Made by a program: the position numbers and the translations under genes
The notes under the pieces: model-generated
Told to the model about the DNA's origin: nothing
Databases searched by the model: none
The model's input: the letters and a program-made list of their open reading frames with translations, nothing else
Origin: Verpa conica
Taxonomy: Eukaryota; Ascomycota; Pezizomycetes; Pezizales; Morchellaceae
Direction of reading: 5' to 3'
Assembly (NCBI GenBank): GCA_033030425.1
Contig: JAUFSD010000007.1
Location: forward strand, 372,001-436,000
Length of the DNA: 64,000 bases
Part shown: in pieces, positions 10,741 to 23,576 of the stretch
Layout of the letters: each line of letters starts with the position of its first letter
How positions within the stretch are numbered: the stretch's first letter is position 1

Positions 10741-13700
10741 GTTCGGAACTGACCAGTATCTAACCACCCGTTCAGTACGCGACATCCCGAGTGTGTACAA
10801 CAGAATAAGACTGTCCCATTGGGTTACCTATTCATCTCAGGTGTTTTTCTTTTGTTTTTTTTCACGCACCTCGTACGTTGCCAATTGTCCGACTTCAACA
10901 TTGGCCGCACCTTGATTCTGGTAAGGTTAAGGAGATCTACTGACGTCCACATCCAACTGTATGTCTCATTCTCACGCTAGCCCACGGTGGGACGTGATGC
11001 CCAGGGGTTACACCGTACCTGAGACCTACATACATGCAGGCTTACCGCAAAAGCCATATTTGCCAGAAGATCATAATTAAGATATAACAGCAGGCTCGAG
11101 AGCCCGAGAGTTACAAGCGAAAGGGGACTACAGCCCAAGGAGATCACCGATCCTATCGGTAAGGACCCTTCACTGGGCTGGGCCCTTCCGACACAGTGCC
11201 TCCCAAGAGAAGTCTTTGTACGAACATACATACCCTCTAGGCGTTTGCTCAGCGCTATTAACTAAGAATACGAGTTCTCCTGACTTCTAATCTTAGTCAA
11301 TACTCCTTGGAATAGGGATGAGAAGTCTTGAAGCACAGAAAAGGTAAGCGTTGCGTACAATGAATCAGAATGGAAACTAACATTTTTCCCCGATTGGCGC
11401 TATAGGATCTTCTACCATGATGAGGGCTAAGTAGATCGCAAAAGCACTCGCCGTGAACCATATATTGTCCTACACGAAAACAAAGAACCGAATTGTTTCA
11501 AGTTCGGGTATCGGGGTCCATAGGTGAGAATTTCATTTATGGACGTTTCTATCGATAGAAATCCGGGGAACCTAGCTTTCAGTCGCATTCTATTGTCTAT
11601 ACACTTCAAGGTTACATTTAGCGTAGATCCCCGCTTAATAGCCTTTTGGGTGGGGTCCGACACAAGTAACCGAGATGCATGACACCACCACTTCTCGTAT
11701 TATCAACAAGACTATTGATATTTTATACTATGCAAGCCTGAGCGAAACCTCCAAACAGAGACGTCACACATAACGATGATTAGTTTGGACAACTAGATCC
11801 GGAAGTGAATAAAAACTTCACAAAGCTATAGTTACACTCATGAGGCCTACTAGTGCAATTTTCACTCTTAGTGATAAGATGAAAGGCATGTGCAAGAGAA
11901 GTCAGCGGTGCTTGGTTACGTACGAACTCCAACATGTAATAAGTAGTAATTTTCTAGTCCTAACTTTATGCTCTTGGATACGATGGAAAACTCTAAGTCT
12001 AGCTAGTTACGCATATCTAGGGACAATCCTAAGATTAAGCCTTGTGAGTCTAAAAATAAAAGTATATCTACACAATCCTTTATTAAATGAACCTGTGACA
12101 AGGTTCCTTTATGACTCAAAGGGATGTTATTGTGGGTATGATAATGTCAGAATTCTAGGCACGTGAGGCGCGTGGGGTACGTGGGAAAGTGCAGGAGTTA
12201 ACCCCCATTGTATGTACAGCAATTTCTACTGGAATTTGTGTTTAGATCTTAACAAATTATTGCCTATATAATCTAGCTAACCAAAATATACTAGAGTTAT
12301 TAATTTGGGTTTTCATTATCCTTCTTTAGTTAAAACTCTGCGTGTGTAGAATACATGTAGTATCAACCCTGATTAGAATCCAGTATGTACTCGTGTCAGG
12401 GGTGAAGTATTGAGATAGACCGGCCAGGCTGTCACGGATCTAAGTGGACACAGTTCTGCTATCACCACTTTTCGCTGTGTTTTATTGCATCACGGATCTT
12501 TGTGATTGCTGTATTTCCCTTTCCAGTGTGTCCCAATACTTCGCCCATGACACGAGTACAGGAAACATCGGAATTTAAAGATGCGCCAGCCGCGATTATT
12601 GACCTTGAGGCTCTCTAGTCAGTCTGCATCTCGCCTATTTTCGAAGACAGGGGTTATACCGCGGAGCCTCATGCCATGCTTGCCGCGTCTACGCGTATGG
12701 TTCGCTGCATTCGGAGATCCTGGTTTGTGGCTATGTATAGGACTAGCGGGGGCTCTTAGGGTTCTGGTCTCCAAAGCCGAACAAATTAGGGGTTTCTCTT
12801 AGCTCAAGTTCTATCCCTATTACTTCAATTGGTTCAAGCTAGCTACATAGCCCTAAATAACCCCTGCACTGAGCTCTCGAGGGTTTGTCTCATGAGAAAG
12901 CTCCCCTGTGTAAGGTTCGCATCTTAAATGAAGATCGTGCGCATTACCCTATATGGGGGAGCAAGAAGCTTGAGCCGAGTTTTGCGTCATTCCCACAAAA
13001 TCCAGTTCATTTCCGGGTTTGAGTGAACAAGCCGTGCTAGTGTTTGTTGCTGCCGGTCGAAGGGCCAGTTCAGTGTGCCAAGTGCGAAATCACATAGCCC
13101 CTGCATCCGTATCAATAGCAAAAATAGCCCCTCGAAAAAAGCAATTAAATATCCCTAAAAGGTCTTTCCCTACACCCATCGTTAGGTACAGCTTCTGGTA
13201 AAAAAAAGATCGAGAAACAAGAGCCAGTGAGCAGGGGTCCTACAACAAGTACGGTCGCTAGAACATTTGCCACAAGGACAAAAGGCCAATTAGAAGACCT
13301 AAACCTGAATCCTACGTTTCTCGGTATTTTTTACCAGATGCTGTAGCACAGTTTAACCCAGCCATCGACAATAGACCGATAAACTAGGGTAACCTATTTG
13401 GGAGAAAGGTACCACTTATTAATCATAAAAGTCAGTGGCGGTATGTATGGGCATCCGTGCAGATAGAGCTCGATGGATTGAGGCGGCTGTAAGCCAAATC
13501 TACGATATCGGGGATAGAAATTAGTCTTAGTTACACAGTCAGCTGTCACGGGTACTGCCACCTGACAAGCAGCCGTTTTAAAATGTCTTTATGAATATAA
13601 CATCGTTGGTTGGTACTTTTACTAATGGTAGCCCACTGACCCCCCTTATCACGGCATATGATATATGTTGTGGCTCACAAAGCACTCAGCAGAACTGATC

Positions 13701-15622
13701 CGATTCACCCATGTTTGCACATTTCCTCGGATCTGGCCATGTGGTATAAAAGTAGCAGAATATAATTGCTTAATCAACAATAAATTGAATTGCAGATGGC
13801 TGTGTTAGGCCGTTGTGTATCTCACAGTCTTGTAATCCTATGTACCATCCCGGACTTTTATGGCAGAAAAACTTGACAGTATACTTTTAGGCCCGTTAGT
13901 AGCCTCGGAATATCCAAAAATACCTCTACCATATGTGAGCATTAATTGACACATAGTTTTCTTTCTAATAGAGGTTTAATGTGGGACGAAGTCATACGTA
14001 GAAATGCGGGATTGACCAAGAGAAAATATCGCACACGTGTACGTATATGCGTGTATACACTGTCACTCGGAAGGAGAGATTGTAATTACATAGTCTAGCA
14101 ACTATCTAGTCATAGATACGATGGGAAAGATTATTTGGGAGTGCTTCTAAGAAACCTGCCGACTACATTCATGTATTAAAGAGCTCTTCGAAAGGATACA
14201 AGCTCGGACTCGATAAAGCGCTTGTTATTCACCGATAGTCACTCGCACGACCTGTAGAAGGGAGACCGAATGAATGAATGAATGAATTGATCATAAGTAC
14301 ATGGGCAGAAGAGGAGACTAAATGAATGAATTAATCATAAATACATAGTAGAAGGAGAGATTCTTCCCTGTCTTTCTCCGGCGGTCAGTACACTTTGCTT
14401 TCCTGCTTTTCGACAACGACCCTGATTATAGGTGGGTTATCTTTGCCCGCCTACAACAATACTCCAGCAGCCCCCCATGGCCAGCTACCAACGAAGGAGG
14501 TCAAAAGGACCAGAAAACAGCTAGTATACACTGGGGCCACTAACCTAACGGTATAGGGGCCCCAAACCCCGGTGCCAGCAACGATGCTGGCGTTCGAACC
14601 CGGTCAACAGCAGAGGTATACTGGCCTCGAGCCCTGTGTGGGGGCTTGGGTACCCGATAGTCAGTAGAACTGCTTTTGTTCCACCTCCTTACATTTTAGC
14701 GCATATAAAGACTAGCAAATACTTCACTTATAACCGCTAACTCTAGTTATGGTGGTACTGTTCATTTCCTAGTAGTAAACATTCGGTAAAAGCCCTCACG
14801 GGTTGGTTAGCATTGACATGTGCTTTGTATTTTGATGTTCCGAATTAGTTCCCTTAACGAAATTACCCCTGTAGGTCAAGTGCAATGATCGACACATCCG
14901 TGTATCTCACATTTTGCACTTTAGCCACACTGGGAAACTTTAACATACTATCTCTGCATCTCTCTATATAGAGATCTCATATTTAACCCCCGAATTTCTG
15001 TGAATATGGTGTATCAGTCCAAAGGGTCAATTCTGAGAGACCCATTGAATAAAGTAACGTATGATCGTGACTAGTCTGGCCCTTTCTTTCCAACACTCGG
15101 TAGAATAATCTATAGGCTAGTTTTAGCCTGTAGCTCCATCAAGCAGAGTTATTTTAGATCTTGTAATAGTTAAATAATTCCGAAGGCAACATATATTCAT
15201 GACCGAGCACTCGTTTCAGAGAATATCTATCTAGTACTTCACAAAATAGAGAAAAGGTTTAATTCTTAATATCTCGCTGTAGCTTAGGTGTTTCGGCCAT
15301 TATTGACTAGGCTGATAGACTTTCAAAGTGGATTATGTTATATGCTTTATGAAACGCTAATAGCTATAGTGCTAAGTTCGAACGCTGGTCAAATAACAAA
15401 GTAAAACTCCCATGCCAAGACAAAGAACCCTGACTATTAATTACAATCTATCAGGCTCTATCAAGTACTATAATTGTAACCTCCACATCTAACCTAGAAG
15501 TCCCCTATATAGCTAGCCGATCAGAAAACCTTTAGTAGCTGATTATCGTGATTTCCCCCACTTCCCCAAGAAAAAATAAATAGACATTAAAGAATAAGGG
15601 TGGGTATGATTCAGCTATTGAT
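10741..15622. other. Five-kilobase gene-poor spacer
   Basis: Only short ORFs without recognisable protein features (for example 11840-12166 and 12581-12802). Noticed items: a TCACGGATCT direct repeat (about 12434 and 12489), an A8-GATCGAGAAA motif at 13200-13217 that recurs near 29.5 kb, the double GAAT-tailed insertion at 14254-14360, and a 7-bp stem hairpin (GCCAGCA / TGCTGGC) near 14575 beside a GTTCGAACC sequence. Confidence 0.55.
14254..14360 (-). mobile_element. Two tandem GAAT-tailed short insertions with three copies of the target
   Basis: The flank motif appears three times: GTAGAAGGGAGAC (14254-14266), GCAGAAGAGGAGAC (14305-14318) and GTAGAAGGAGAGA (14348-14360). Between copies 1 and 2 lies a GAAT run ending GATCATAAGTACAT; between copies 2 and 3 a shorter GAAT run ending AATCATAAATACATA. 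Both inserts are diverged relatives of those at 6989 and 41856, in the same orientation. The flanks differ by a few bases, so this event seems older. Confidence 0.65.
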
Positions 15623-16792
15623 CTACCATGAATGATGACCCCCGTCAATGATCAAATCTGCTCCCGTCATAAAACTGCTAGCAGAACTGATCAAAAACAC
15701 ACCGGCACCTCTGTATTCCTCCGGTCTACTAAGCCGGCCGAGCATATTTCCATTACTAAGTTCACGCTCTCTTTCAGGTGAAGATAGGAAATCAGATTCG
15801 GTCAAGGGGGTAATGATGTAGCCGGGGGAGATCGAATTAACTCTGATTCCGAACTTGCCCCATTCAGAGGCTAGATTCCGGGTCATCTGGCATACAGCGG
15901 CCTTTGAAGAGTTATAAGCAGTACATATTAGGCCCTAGGTCAAAAGCAAATATTAGTTAGTTAGAATAGTACGTTTTCGACTATATATAGAAAGGAATTA
16001 GTTACTTTGTTGGCGATAGTCCCACTCATGCTGGCAATCAAACAGATAGAGCCTGCTGTTTTCCGCTTTACCATTTCGTTGGCGACTGCTTGAGCTGTAG
16101 AGAAAACTCCAGTGACATTGACCTGTAGAATTCTATTGAAGTCTTGGGCTGTGTATTCTAAAGAACTGCCTTCTTTATTGATACCCGCTGCTGCGATAAG
16201 GCCGTCGATCTTTCCGTGTTTGTCGGCGATATCTTCAACTACTTTACGAAGCCCGGATTCATCGGTAACATCAATCTGTCGGTATTGTAGTCTTGTTCCT
16301 AGTGTTTCTTGGGCACGATCACAAGCCGATTCAAACTCTAGTGGAGGAACTTCGCGGCGATCAAGAGCATAGACTTTATATTTGTTTCAGTTAGTTCAGC
16401 AGTTTTTTTATTATTATAAATGTTTTATTATTATATTAATGGGGAAATCGAAATGTCCCACCAGTTGCCCCGGCTTCAAGGAGAGCTTCGGATTGTGCTA
16501 GTCCAAGACCACCAGCACCACCAGAAACAAGAACTACGTGGTCTGTAAGATTGAATTCAGGAAGTCGCTTCTTGGTACCAAGAAACGTAGGTGCTTCTTT
16601 CCCAGTCTGGAGATTCTTGTCTTCAGTAGGGGGTGGGTTTGGCGGGGGACGTGTAGTGGCATGAGATACAACTGAAGAAGTGAATTTCCGAAGCAGAGCT
16701 TTGGGAGGGTTCTGGGAGTATGGCTTAAGAAACATGCCTGCTGGGCGGAGGAGGGGGATTATTGCCGGGTATTTTTGTTTGAGAAGATGCAT
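15623..16792 (-). CDS. Short-chain dehydrogenase/reductase, sorbose/polyol reductase-like, with N-terminal extension (336 aa)
   Basis: Classical SDR, NAD(P)-dependent. Exons in transcript order: 16462-16792, 16006-16373, 15623-15934; introns of 88 and 71 bp; 1011 nt in frame. The cofactor motif is SGGAGGLG at residues 90-97. The catalytic set is Ser227, Tyr240 and Lys244 (YNSSK), with spacing typical of SDRs. The C-terminal IIDGGHHSW resembles fungal D-arabinitol/sorbose/L-xylulose reductases, which suggests a sugar alcohol or keto-sugar substrate. About 75 residues precede the SDR core, starting MHLLKQKYPAIIPLL and rich in Lys/Arg/Ser but poor in acidic residues until about residue 57. This looks like a mitochondrial presequence and linker, which is inference. 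Confidence 0.9.
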
Positions 16793-19199
16793 GGTGGTTG
16801 ATTTTAGAGAGTTTCAAATTAATTAAAGGGTCTGGCTCTGCTGTAAGGTAACTATAGTTGTGCATTTAAAGATTTAAGATTATAACTTTCAGGTAAGCAA
16901 AACGACTCATATAAATAACCCTTTTTTCACAGAAACAATGTAATACCGGGAAGTAGCAAGAGGTCTCAGAACTTACGCGTGGCCTGGAGGAGTCGTAATG
17001 CCATGGTAATCGTGATTATCACTATTTTCTTGGTGTTGACATATTGCTGTTTCTCCTCGCTGGACGCCGCCGCAAATCTGAGCTATCCCTGAAAAGGTTA
17101 TATAGATTTTCGTACCAATGCCCCCGTGACCCTCGTAACGTCGGGTTGACGTCAATATAATGACATTGATCTACTTTTACTACATTGTGAGCCTAGTGCG
17201 ACAACAGATCCTAGACTGCCAAGCTACATAGCTCTGGCAACCGGCATTTTCATTTGGGTTAGTGAAGGTTTCCAGGTACGAAACTCAAAAACCACCATTT
17301 AAAAATTAAAATATTCCTTTCATAGCTTACATTTCTTAAATTACCTTAGCCTAAGCCTTTTGGCTATCATTCTGCCGTAGTACGGTTGACTATATGTACG
17401 TAGTGCCAATAAAGGATATCGGTGGATTATACTTTCGGTTTCCTTTTCCATATATTCTGTCACTGACTGTAGCTAGAAATACTAAGTAATAGATAGAGGC
17501 ATGACTATACGATCAAGGCCCTTGGGCAGGAGTTAGTTTCGCCAGAACGCCTATAGACAAATGGCAGTATAGAACCTCTACAGCCGAGGTTTTCGGCAAT
17601 TATTGAGGTAGCGGGTGGTTCAAAAGAGAATCCTTAGGGACGAACCTGTATGCTGCTAAAATATATGGGCTAAGTACTGATTAACATATGTACATACTAA
17701 AGTCTGCTTGCTAGTATATAGAAGGCTTTATTTTTAGGCTATTGCATATAGCAAGAGTTTAAACTATATAGGCTATACTATAAATGAGATATTCTTATAT
17801 TTAGGGATGCTCATAGATTAATATAGTTACTGGTAGTCCCTGGGGTTCCTAGCGGGGGAGGAGAAACGATTGATGGTAGCATAAAGCGTCGATCACGGAC
17901 CGCGAAAGAAGTAATGATAGGCATTTAGTTACGCTATACAATACATTTGATGGGAAATAGATGTGGGTTTAAGGGTTAGTGAGCGTTGTAGGGTCCTACG
18001 ATTAGGGCCCAACACCATAAATATCTGGACTCTGGGTATCGGATGCCCTATTTTTACTTTTTCGCTTTTTCACCTTTTATTAGAGGCCGTACGGCATTAT
18101 CTGCCGGGGAAATTTCTCTGTAGTGCGTGGTTGAATTAGGTGTTTTGCCGGCTCTTAGACCCTTACTGCCAAAAGTTCCAGATAAACTTTGTTGCTTGGC
18201 AAATCACCTATTCTGGGGACCTGAGCGTATAGTGTTGGTAAAGCCGCAATAGTAAATTAAAGTGTAGAGCTTATTTCAAAGCGGGGAAAAACAAGACACG
18301 AGTTAGGGCCCTTTTATTCAGTTATAGTTAGTTGCTAGTGATATTTGTACTGCTCAGATAAATATATTGTCGAATAGCTATATAGGGCTAAATTAGACGA
18401 GGGGTTTAATTAAGAGATTCTCGTAGCACGAGCTTATTTACTAGAGAGTTAGTTACCGGTATACTTCATAAATACAGTTACTTAGGTATATCCGAGTGAT
18501 ATTTTATGGCTGTAATATAGATATTGTATCTGTATATTGAAGGCACTGTATCAATGGTCACGAATGGAATTAAAACAAGACTGTAAGTTTTTAGATTTTT
18601 GACTTGTTTTTATTAGTGGTGAGAGCTGTAGCCTCCCTATTTATAGTATGGAGGCTCTGGTTTTGTCTCCCCGGCAAAAATCTTATTCGCGGCCCGCTCC
18701 CGTAAAGTGTATATGGTTGGAATACTAACTACATGTAGGTACTGTGGATGCGCATGTAGGCGTATTGACGAAATAGTTAAACTCAAAATCGATATTCCTA
18801 TGTTCTACTAGATATACCTAGAAAAAATGGATGACACCCTGGTGAACCGCTATGAGATGTTAAAAGCGGCGCTAGGAAGTTCGGTCGGCAACGGTCCGAG
18901 ACCTCGGCCGGTTTTCTTCCCACTACTGGATTCTCTTGCTTTAAGCCTCAATTGCAGTGTTTTTGGTGTTTTGCCCTCGGTGCCGATTATTCCGAGAGCG
19001 GATAAAACTATGGGACGAGCTAAACCATGTTAGGCCCTAGTGGACGGTTGCGAACGGTTGAACCCTGGAGTTATGCCCCTCTACACCCAAAAACCCCGCC
19101 ATGATGCCATCCATTGAGTGTTATATCCGAGAGATGAGCTGCAGATACTCTTGAGATGAGGGTGTTATGGGATGGTGTAACTAGTAAAGTACATGTTTG
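16793..19199. other. Intergenic spacer between SDR and aldo-keto reductase
   Basis: AT-rich, stop-dense sequence. The ORF at 18827-19033 has no recognisable feature and no intron context. Nothing else stands out. Confidence 0.55.
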
Positions 19200-19207
19200 T
19201 ATAAATA
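19200..19207 (+). promoter_or_regulatory. TATA box of the aldo-keto reductase gene
   Basis: TATAAATA 70-78 bp upstream of the ATG at 19278, followed by a CT-rich leader (19213-19262). Confidence 0.5.
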
Positions 19208-19277
19208 ACTGTTCTGTCCTGTTCCTCACTTCCCTCCATCATTCCATCATCACCCTCATCCATCAGAAAAATCAAAA

Positions 19278-20461
19278 ATGTCAGTTCCATCAAGCTTCAA
19301 ACTCAATACCGGTGCTTCCATCCCGTCAATCGGGCTTGGTCAGTTGCTCTTACTCTATTGTGTATCTTTCCGTACTAATTCCATTCTAGGAACCTGGCAA
19401 TCTCCTGCAGGTGAAGTTCAAAAAGCTGTCTCCCATGCGTTGTTGAAGGGAGGCTACACACACATCGACTGTGCATGGTGCTACGGCAATGAAGAGGAAG
19501 TTGGTACTGGATTGAAGGAAGCCTTCGACAATGGCGTAAAGAGAGAAGATATCTTCATCACCACTAAGCTCTGGTCAACATATCACTCTCGTGTTGAAGA
19601 GGCACTCGATAAGAGTTTGAAGCTGTTGGGGTTGGATTATGTTGATTTATACCTGATGCACTGGCCTGTTCCATTGAACCCAGAGGGAAACCATGATAAA
19701 TTCCCTACAAAGCCAGATGGTGGACGTGATCTACACCAAGGATGGGATTATATCAAGACCTGGAAATTGATGGAGAAGCTGCTAGAGGGAGGGAAGGTTA
19801 AGGTGTGTGATCTATTCTTGATACCTCTATTCCTGTTACAGGGCGGGATAAGCTAATAAGTCTTTTGTGATAAGGCTATCGGTGTATCCAACCATTCAGT
19901 CCCGTTTTTGACCAAGCTTCTCAAAGAGACAACTGTTGTCCCCGCGGTAAACCAGATCGAGAACCACCCTCTGCTACCTCAGGATGATGTAGTAGCGCTA
20001 TGCAAAGAGAACGGGATCCTCGTAACTGCGTACTCACCTCTTGGGTCAGCTGGTGGGCCACTGTTGAAGGAAGAGAAGGTGCTGAAGGTTGCTGAAAAGC
20101 ATGGTGTTTCTGTTGGAAATGTCTTGTTGAATTATCACAGTATGTGGCTATTCCCATCCAATTCTGCTCTTGTACTAATTCAATTGGCTAGTCAACCGTG
20201 GTATTGCCGTCTTGGCAAAATCTGTTTCTCCGTCAAGAATTGACGAGAATAACAAACTACTTAAGCTTGACGATGATGATATTGCAGTCTTAGGGAGCAT
20301 CTACAAAGATAAGGGTCCCAAGAGGTATGTAGTCCTTATTTTCCCCTTCTCTACCATTGTGGCTAAAAGCAGTTACCAGGTTTGTTACACCGCCATGGCC
20401 CATCAACTTTGGCTTCCCAGACTGGAAACAAGGTGGTGCCAACATCTTCGAGGCAGCTTAA
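19278..20461 (+). CDS. Aldo-keto reductase, glycerol dehydrogenase / aldehyde reductase type (317 aa)
   Basis: NADPH-dependent carbonyl reductase of the AKR superfamily, similar to fungal Gcy1/Ypr1-like enzymes; soluble. Exons 19278-19338, 19390-19802, 19875-20139, 20192-20324, 20380-20461; introns of 51, 72, 52 and 55 bp; 954 nt in frame. The tetrad is present: Asp47 and Tyr52 (HIDCAWCYGN), Lys80 (ITTKLW), His111 (YLMHWPVPL). Family signatures VNQIENHP and AKSVSPSRI are also there, the latter being the NADP-binding region. The C-terminal PPWPINFGFPDW is typical. It lies 444 bp upstream of the D-2-hydroxyacid dehydrogenase on the same strand; whether they are co-regulated is not shown. Confidence 0.95.
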
Positions 20462-20905
20462 GTTTGCTTTGCTCCCGGATTTATTCTGGGTTCATGGGCA
20501 ATAATGATAGTAATCGAATGCGTAAATTAGATAGAATTACAAATTCACTCACATTATTTCCTAACGATAGAATCCATAAGATCCATATTTAGAGATGTAC
20601 TCTGCGCGAGTGAGAAGCCATGAAGGCGTTGCATCATGATAGAAAAAACTACCCGCACTACTGCACGTAGGACGTGGGGGTACAACTAAACCAGACGCGT
20701 GGTAATCAACTGCATAGAGCGGGGCAATTTATGTAACATGCGGGGCACTGAAGCATCATCCCGAGGTCTAAACATCCATTCCGCTCTCTGTGTACTGGGC
20801 CTGAGTTCCTCTAAATTCAGCTTCATCTCCTCCCTAAAAAGGCGCGTTCCTGCAAACCCACTCACCCTTTGTCACCTCACTCAATTGTCAATACCAGCTA
20901 TAGCC

Positions 20906-22179
20906 ATGGCCCGCCCTACTGCTCTTCTGATTGGTAATATTGTGCACGCAAGGAAGGAATGGGACGCTCTTGGAGAGATTGCAGATCTGAAAGTGTGTCC
21001 CTAATTACTCTTCATATCTCTAGAAACAGCTCTCTAAACCGTATTCTTAGGAAATTACAACTGGAACTCGCGAATCTACACTTGCCGACTTCAAGAGTGG
21101 TAAATACGATGGTGTTGTTGCAATTTTCCGAACTTTCGACTCTGCCGAGGTCCCTACCCTCCTCCGAGTGATTAAGGATAGAGGAACTGATCGAATTAGT
21201 TCACCGGAAGATTCGACCAAGAACTTGTTTCCACCCTACCGAGCAGCCTCAAGTACTTATGTCACAACGGCGCTGGCTACGACCAAATTGACATAGAACC
21301 ATGCACAAAGCGCGGTAAGCTCTAAACTTCTTTAAAGAGCCTTCCCCTAAAATAGTCACTAAATACCTCTCGTTGATAGGCATCTTCGTGTCTCATACCC
21401 CCACCGCAGTCGACAATGCAACAGCAAACATCGCAATCATGCTCCTCCTCATGACGTTGCGCCGTTGCTACCAAGCTGAATCTTCACTCCGGAAGGGCAA
21501 TTGGCGCGGGGCATTGCCACTCGGACATGACCCTGATGGCAAGACCTTAGGGATCCTCGGAATGGGTGGAATTGGGACGGCACTCACGGTACGTGCGACG
21601 GGATTCGGGATGAATATGGTATATCATAACCGTAAACCCGTGCCCGACTCTGCAAACCCGACGAAAGCACGGTATATCGCCAGCTTTCAGGAGTTTCTGA
21701 GCGTGTGCGATATTATTAGTGTTCATTTACCACTCACTGAAAAGACAAGGCATTATATTGGAGCGAAGGAGCTGGGGATGTGTAAGGATGGTGTCATAAT
21801 TATAAATACGGCACGAGGGGCAGTAATAGATGAAGCGGCGCTTGTTGATGCACTTGAAAGTGGCAAGGTTAGCGGAGCCGGGTTAGATGTATTTGAGGAG
21901 GAGCCAAAGATACATAAGGGACTGATAGGGAGAGACGATTGCGTGTTGTTCCCGCATTTAGGAACCTTCACGTTTGAGTCACAGGTATGTTTCCTTCGGG
22001 TGACGGTAAGCGAAAGAAACAAGACTGATGAATTGAATTTGCAGCATAAAATGGAGAGTCTAGTGGTTGAAAATGTGAAGTCTGCACTAGAGAAGGGAAC
22101 CCTATTGACGCTGGTACCGGAGCAGAAGGGAAGGGAGGAGGAAATTAGGGCGAGTGGGCGTACATCGCCCAAACTGTAG
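20906..22179 (+). CDS. D-isomer-specific 2-hydroxyacid dehydrogenase, glyoxylate/hydroxypyruvate reductase-like (346 aa)
   Basis: NAD(P)H-dependent reduction of 2-oxo acids to D-2-hydroxyacids. Exons 20906-20992, 21051-21149, 21200-21314, 21380-21984, 22045-22179; introns of 58, 50, 65 and 60 bp; 1041 nt in frame. The last intron is a multiple of three without a stop, so the unspliced frame also stays open, but removing it joins SQ to HKMESL cleanly. The Rossmann motif GMGGIG is at residues 161-166. Catalytic Arg246 (NTARG), Glu275 (DVFEEEP) and His293 (FPHLGT) are in order. The ATG at 20906 starts MARPTALLIGNI, typical of the family; an upstream in-frame ATG at 20699 would add an unrelated extension. 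Confidence 0.94.
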
Positions 22180-22801
22180 ATCTGAGAAATTTTGGATTCG
22201 GGAGAAATCAAGAGATGGGGGTTTTTATTTCAAAGCTTATCCTTCTAACGTAGTTGTGTCGCATAGATAGATTGAGATATGGAGTATGAAGAATATATCT
22301 AGTCTTGGCCTAAGATTAGCCTTTTCTTATCCTAATACTTTTGAATCACTCCATAAACTAAACCGATTTTTTTCCCCACCAATTACTAGTCTCAGTTAGT
22401 CTGCGGTAGTCTCCTGGGTTACCTAACTACATAGCTGCTGTATGGTCTGAATCTCGACTGACCGAAAACTAGCTAGGGTGGGTATTATTTGTAAGAAACT
22501 TCATGGCAGGTATAGTTCAACAGTAAAGAAAAACTATCTACTACTTATTTTAGCCACCAGTAACGGGCCAAAACGTAGATAGCAGCTAGGTGGGACTTGA
22601 AATGAGTAGAGTGGAACTAGCTAAAACGGAGCGGTAACATTTTGTGATTACGTAGTTACGTCTATATATCTTGACGCAATGTTTCCATGTTTTTTTTATA
22701 TATATGTATTTAGAGTAGACGTTATAAAGACCTCTCGCACTCATCAGTTGTAGCTATTCACCATTCTTTTACCGTATTCATATATCCACTCCCACCTGAT
22801 C
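22180..22801. other. Intergenic spacer
   Basis: AT-rich, no ORF of note; presumably the terminator of the dehydrogenase and the promoter of the next gene. Confidence 0.5.
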
Positions 22802-23576
22802 ATGAGTTCTCGCCCACAAAATGGAAGTTCCCAGCCCCGCGCTTCTCGCAGGTATTCTGCTTATCTAATCCCATCATCTTAAATAAAACAGAAAAGGACT
22901 AATAACTCTCTCTCTTTCTCTCTCTAGGGTTTCAAGTCATCCACAAACAGATGCCAATCCTACAAACGGTCCCATACTTAGGGCACCCCCCGACCCATCT
23001 CCGCAGACTTCTTACAGCCTAGAGATTCTAAGCCAAAAGATAACTTTACTAAGGGTTATCACAGAATCGGACAATAACCACCTTATGGAACTCGACAGTG
23101 AGAGCACCAAACACACCCAACATCGGATAGAGCACCTCGGGAAATCCGATAGAGACCGCATCGGGTATACTCAATACTGTGAAGACATAGATATTGAAAC
23201 CACGAGTTTCACCAAGAGAGAAGCCTATGAAACCGCACAGGAGACAGGCCAATCATTCACCGAAAAGCAATGTCGCGAGAAACATGCGTATCTAACATAT
23301 TGCCGGAGGTCGCATCTCTTCCCTAACATGAACAGGACCCAAAAAGAAGCTTATGAAGCTGCTGAAAAGAATCGGCGTGAGTACTTTGAGGATAGGAATT
23401 TTTTGCCCTGGTCGACGGTGTATAGGGAACAACAGCCTACGGTTCGTCTACCGGCCAACGCCCCAGAACCGTCCACCGTCAGACGGTCAGCTGTTAGTGG
23501 ACCGGTTGTTGTTGGTGGAAAAGTCGTCACTAATAGACCTACTGTTATTCGTGGTGGGACGAGGAGGAGGAGATGA
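22802..23576 (+). CDS. Uncharacterised protein with a duplicated EAYE motif (232 aa)
   Basis: Two exons, 22802-22851 and 22928-23576, joined across a 76-bp intron with a long CT microsatellite before its AG; 699 nt in frame. I recognise no family. The protein is hydrophilic, with no signal peptide or membrane segment. A short motif occurs twice, TKREAYETAQ (about residue 111) and TQKEAYEAAE (about residue 153), suggesting an internal duplication of a helical unit. The middle is rich in Glu/Arg/His. The end has a Val/Gly-rich segment (SGPVVVGGKVV) and closes with GGTRRRR, which could be a nuclear or nucleic-acid-binding tail; that is speculation. The small exon 1 is required because no good ATG starts exon 2 near its beginning. 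Confidence 0.7.

Noticed and set aside
12581..12802. 73-aa ORF in a slightly GC-richer patch
   Set aside because: No recognisable motif or continuation; treated as random or decayed.
14560..14615. Possible tRNA: GTTCGAACC next to a GCCAGCA/TGCTGGC hairpin
   Set aside because: The sequences on either side cannot form an acceptor stem, and no A box lies at the right distance.
20699..20905. Upstream in-frame extension of the D-2-hydroxyacid dehydrogenase
   Set aside because: The added residues do not resemble the family, while the ATG at 20906 begins the usual beta strand.
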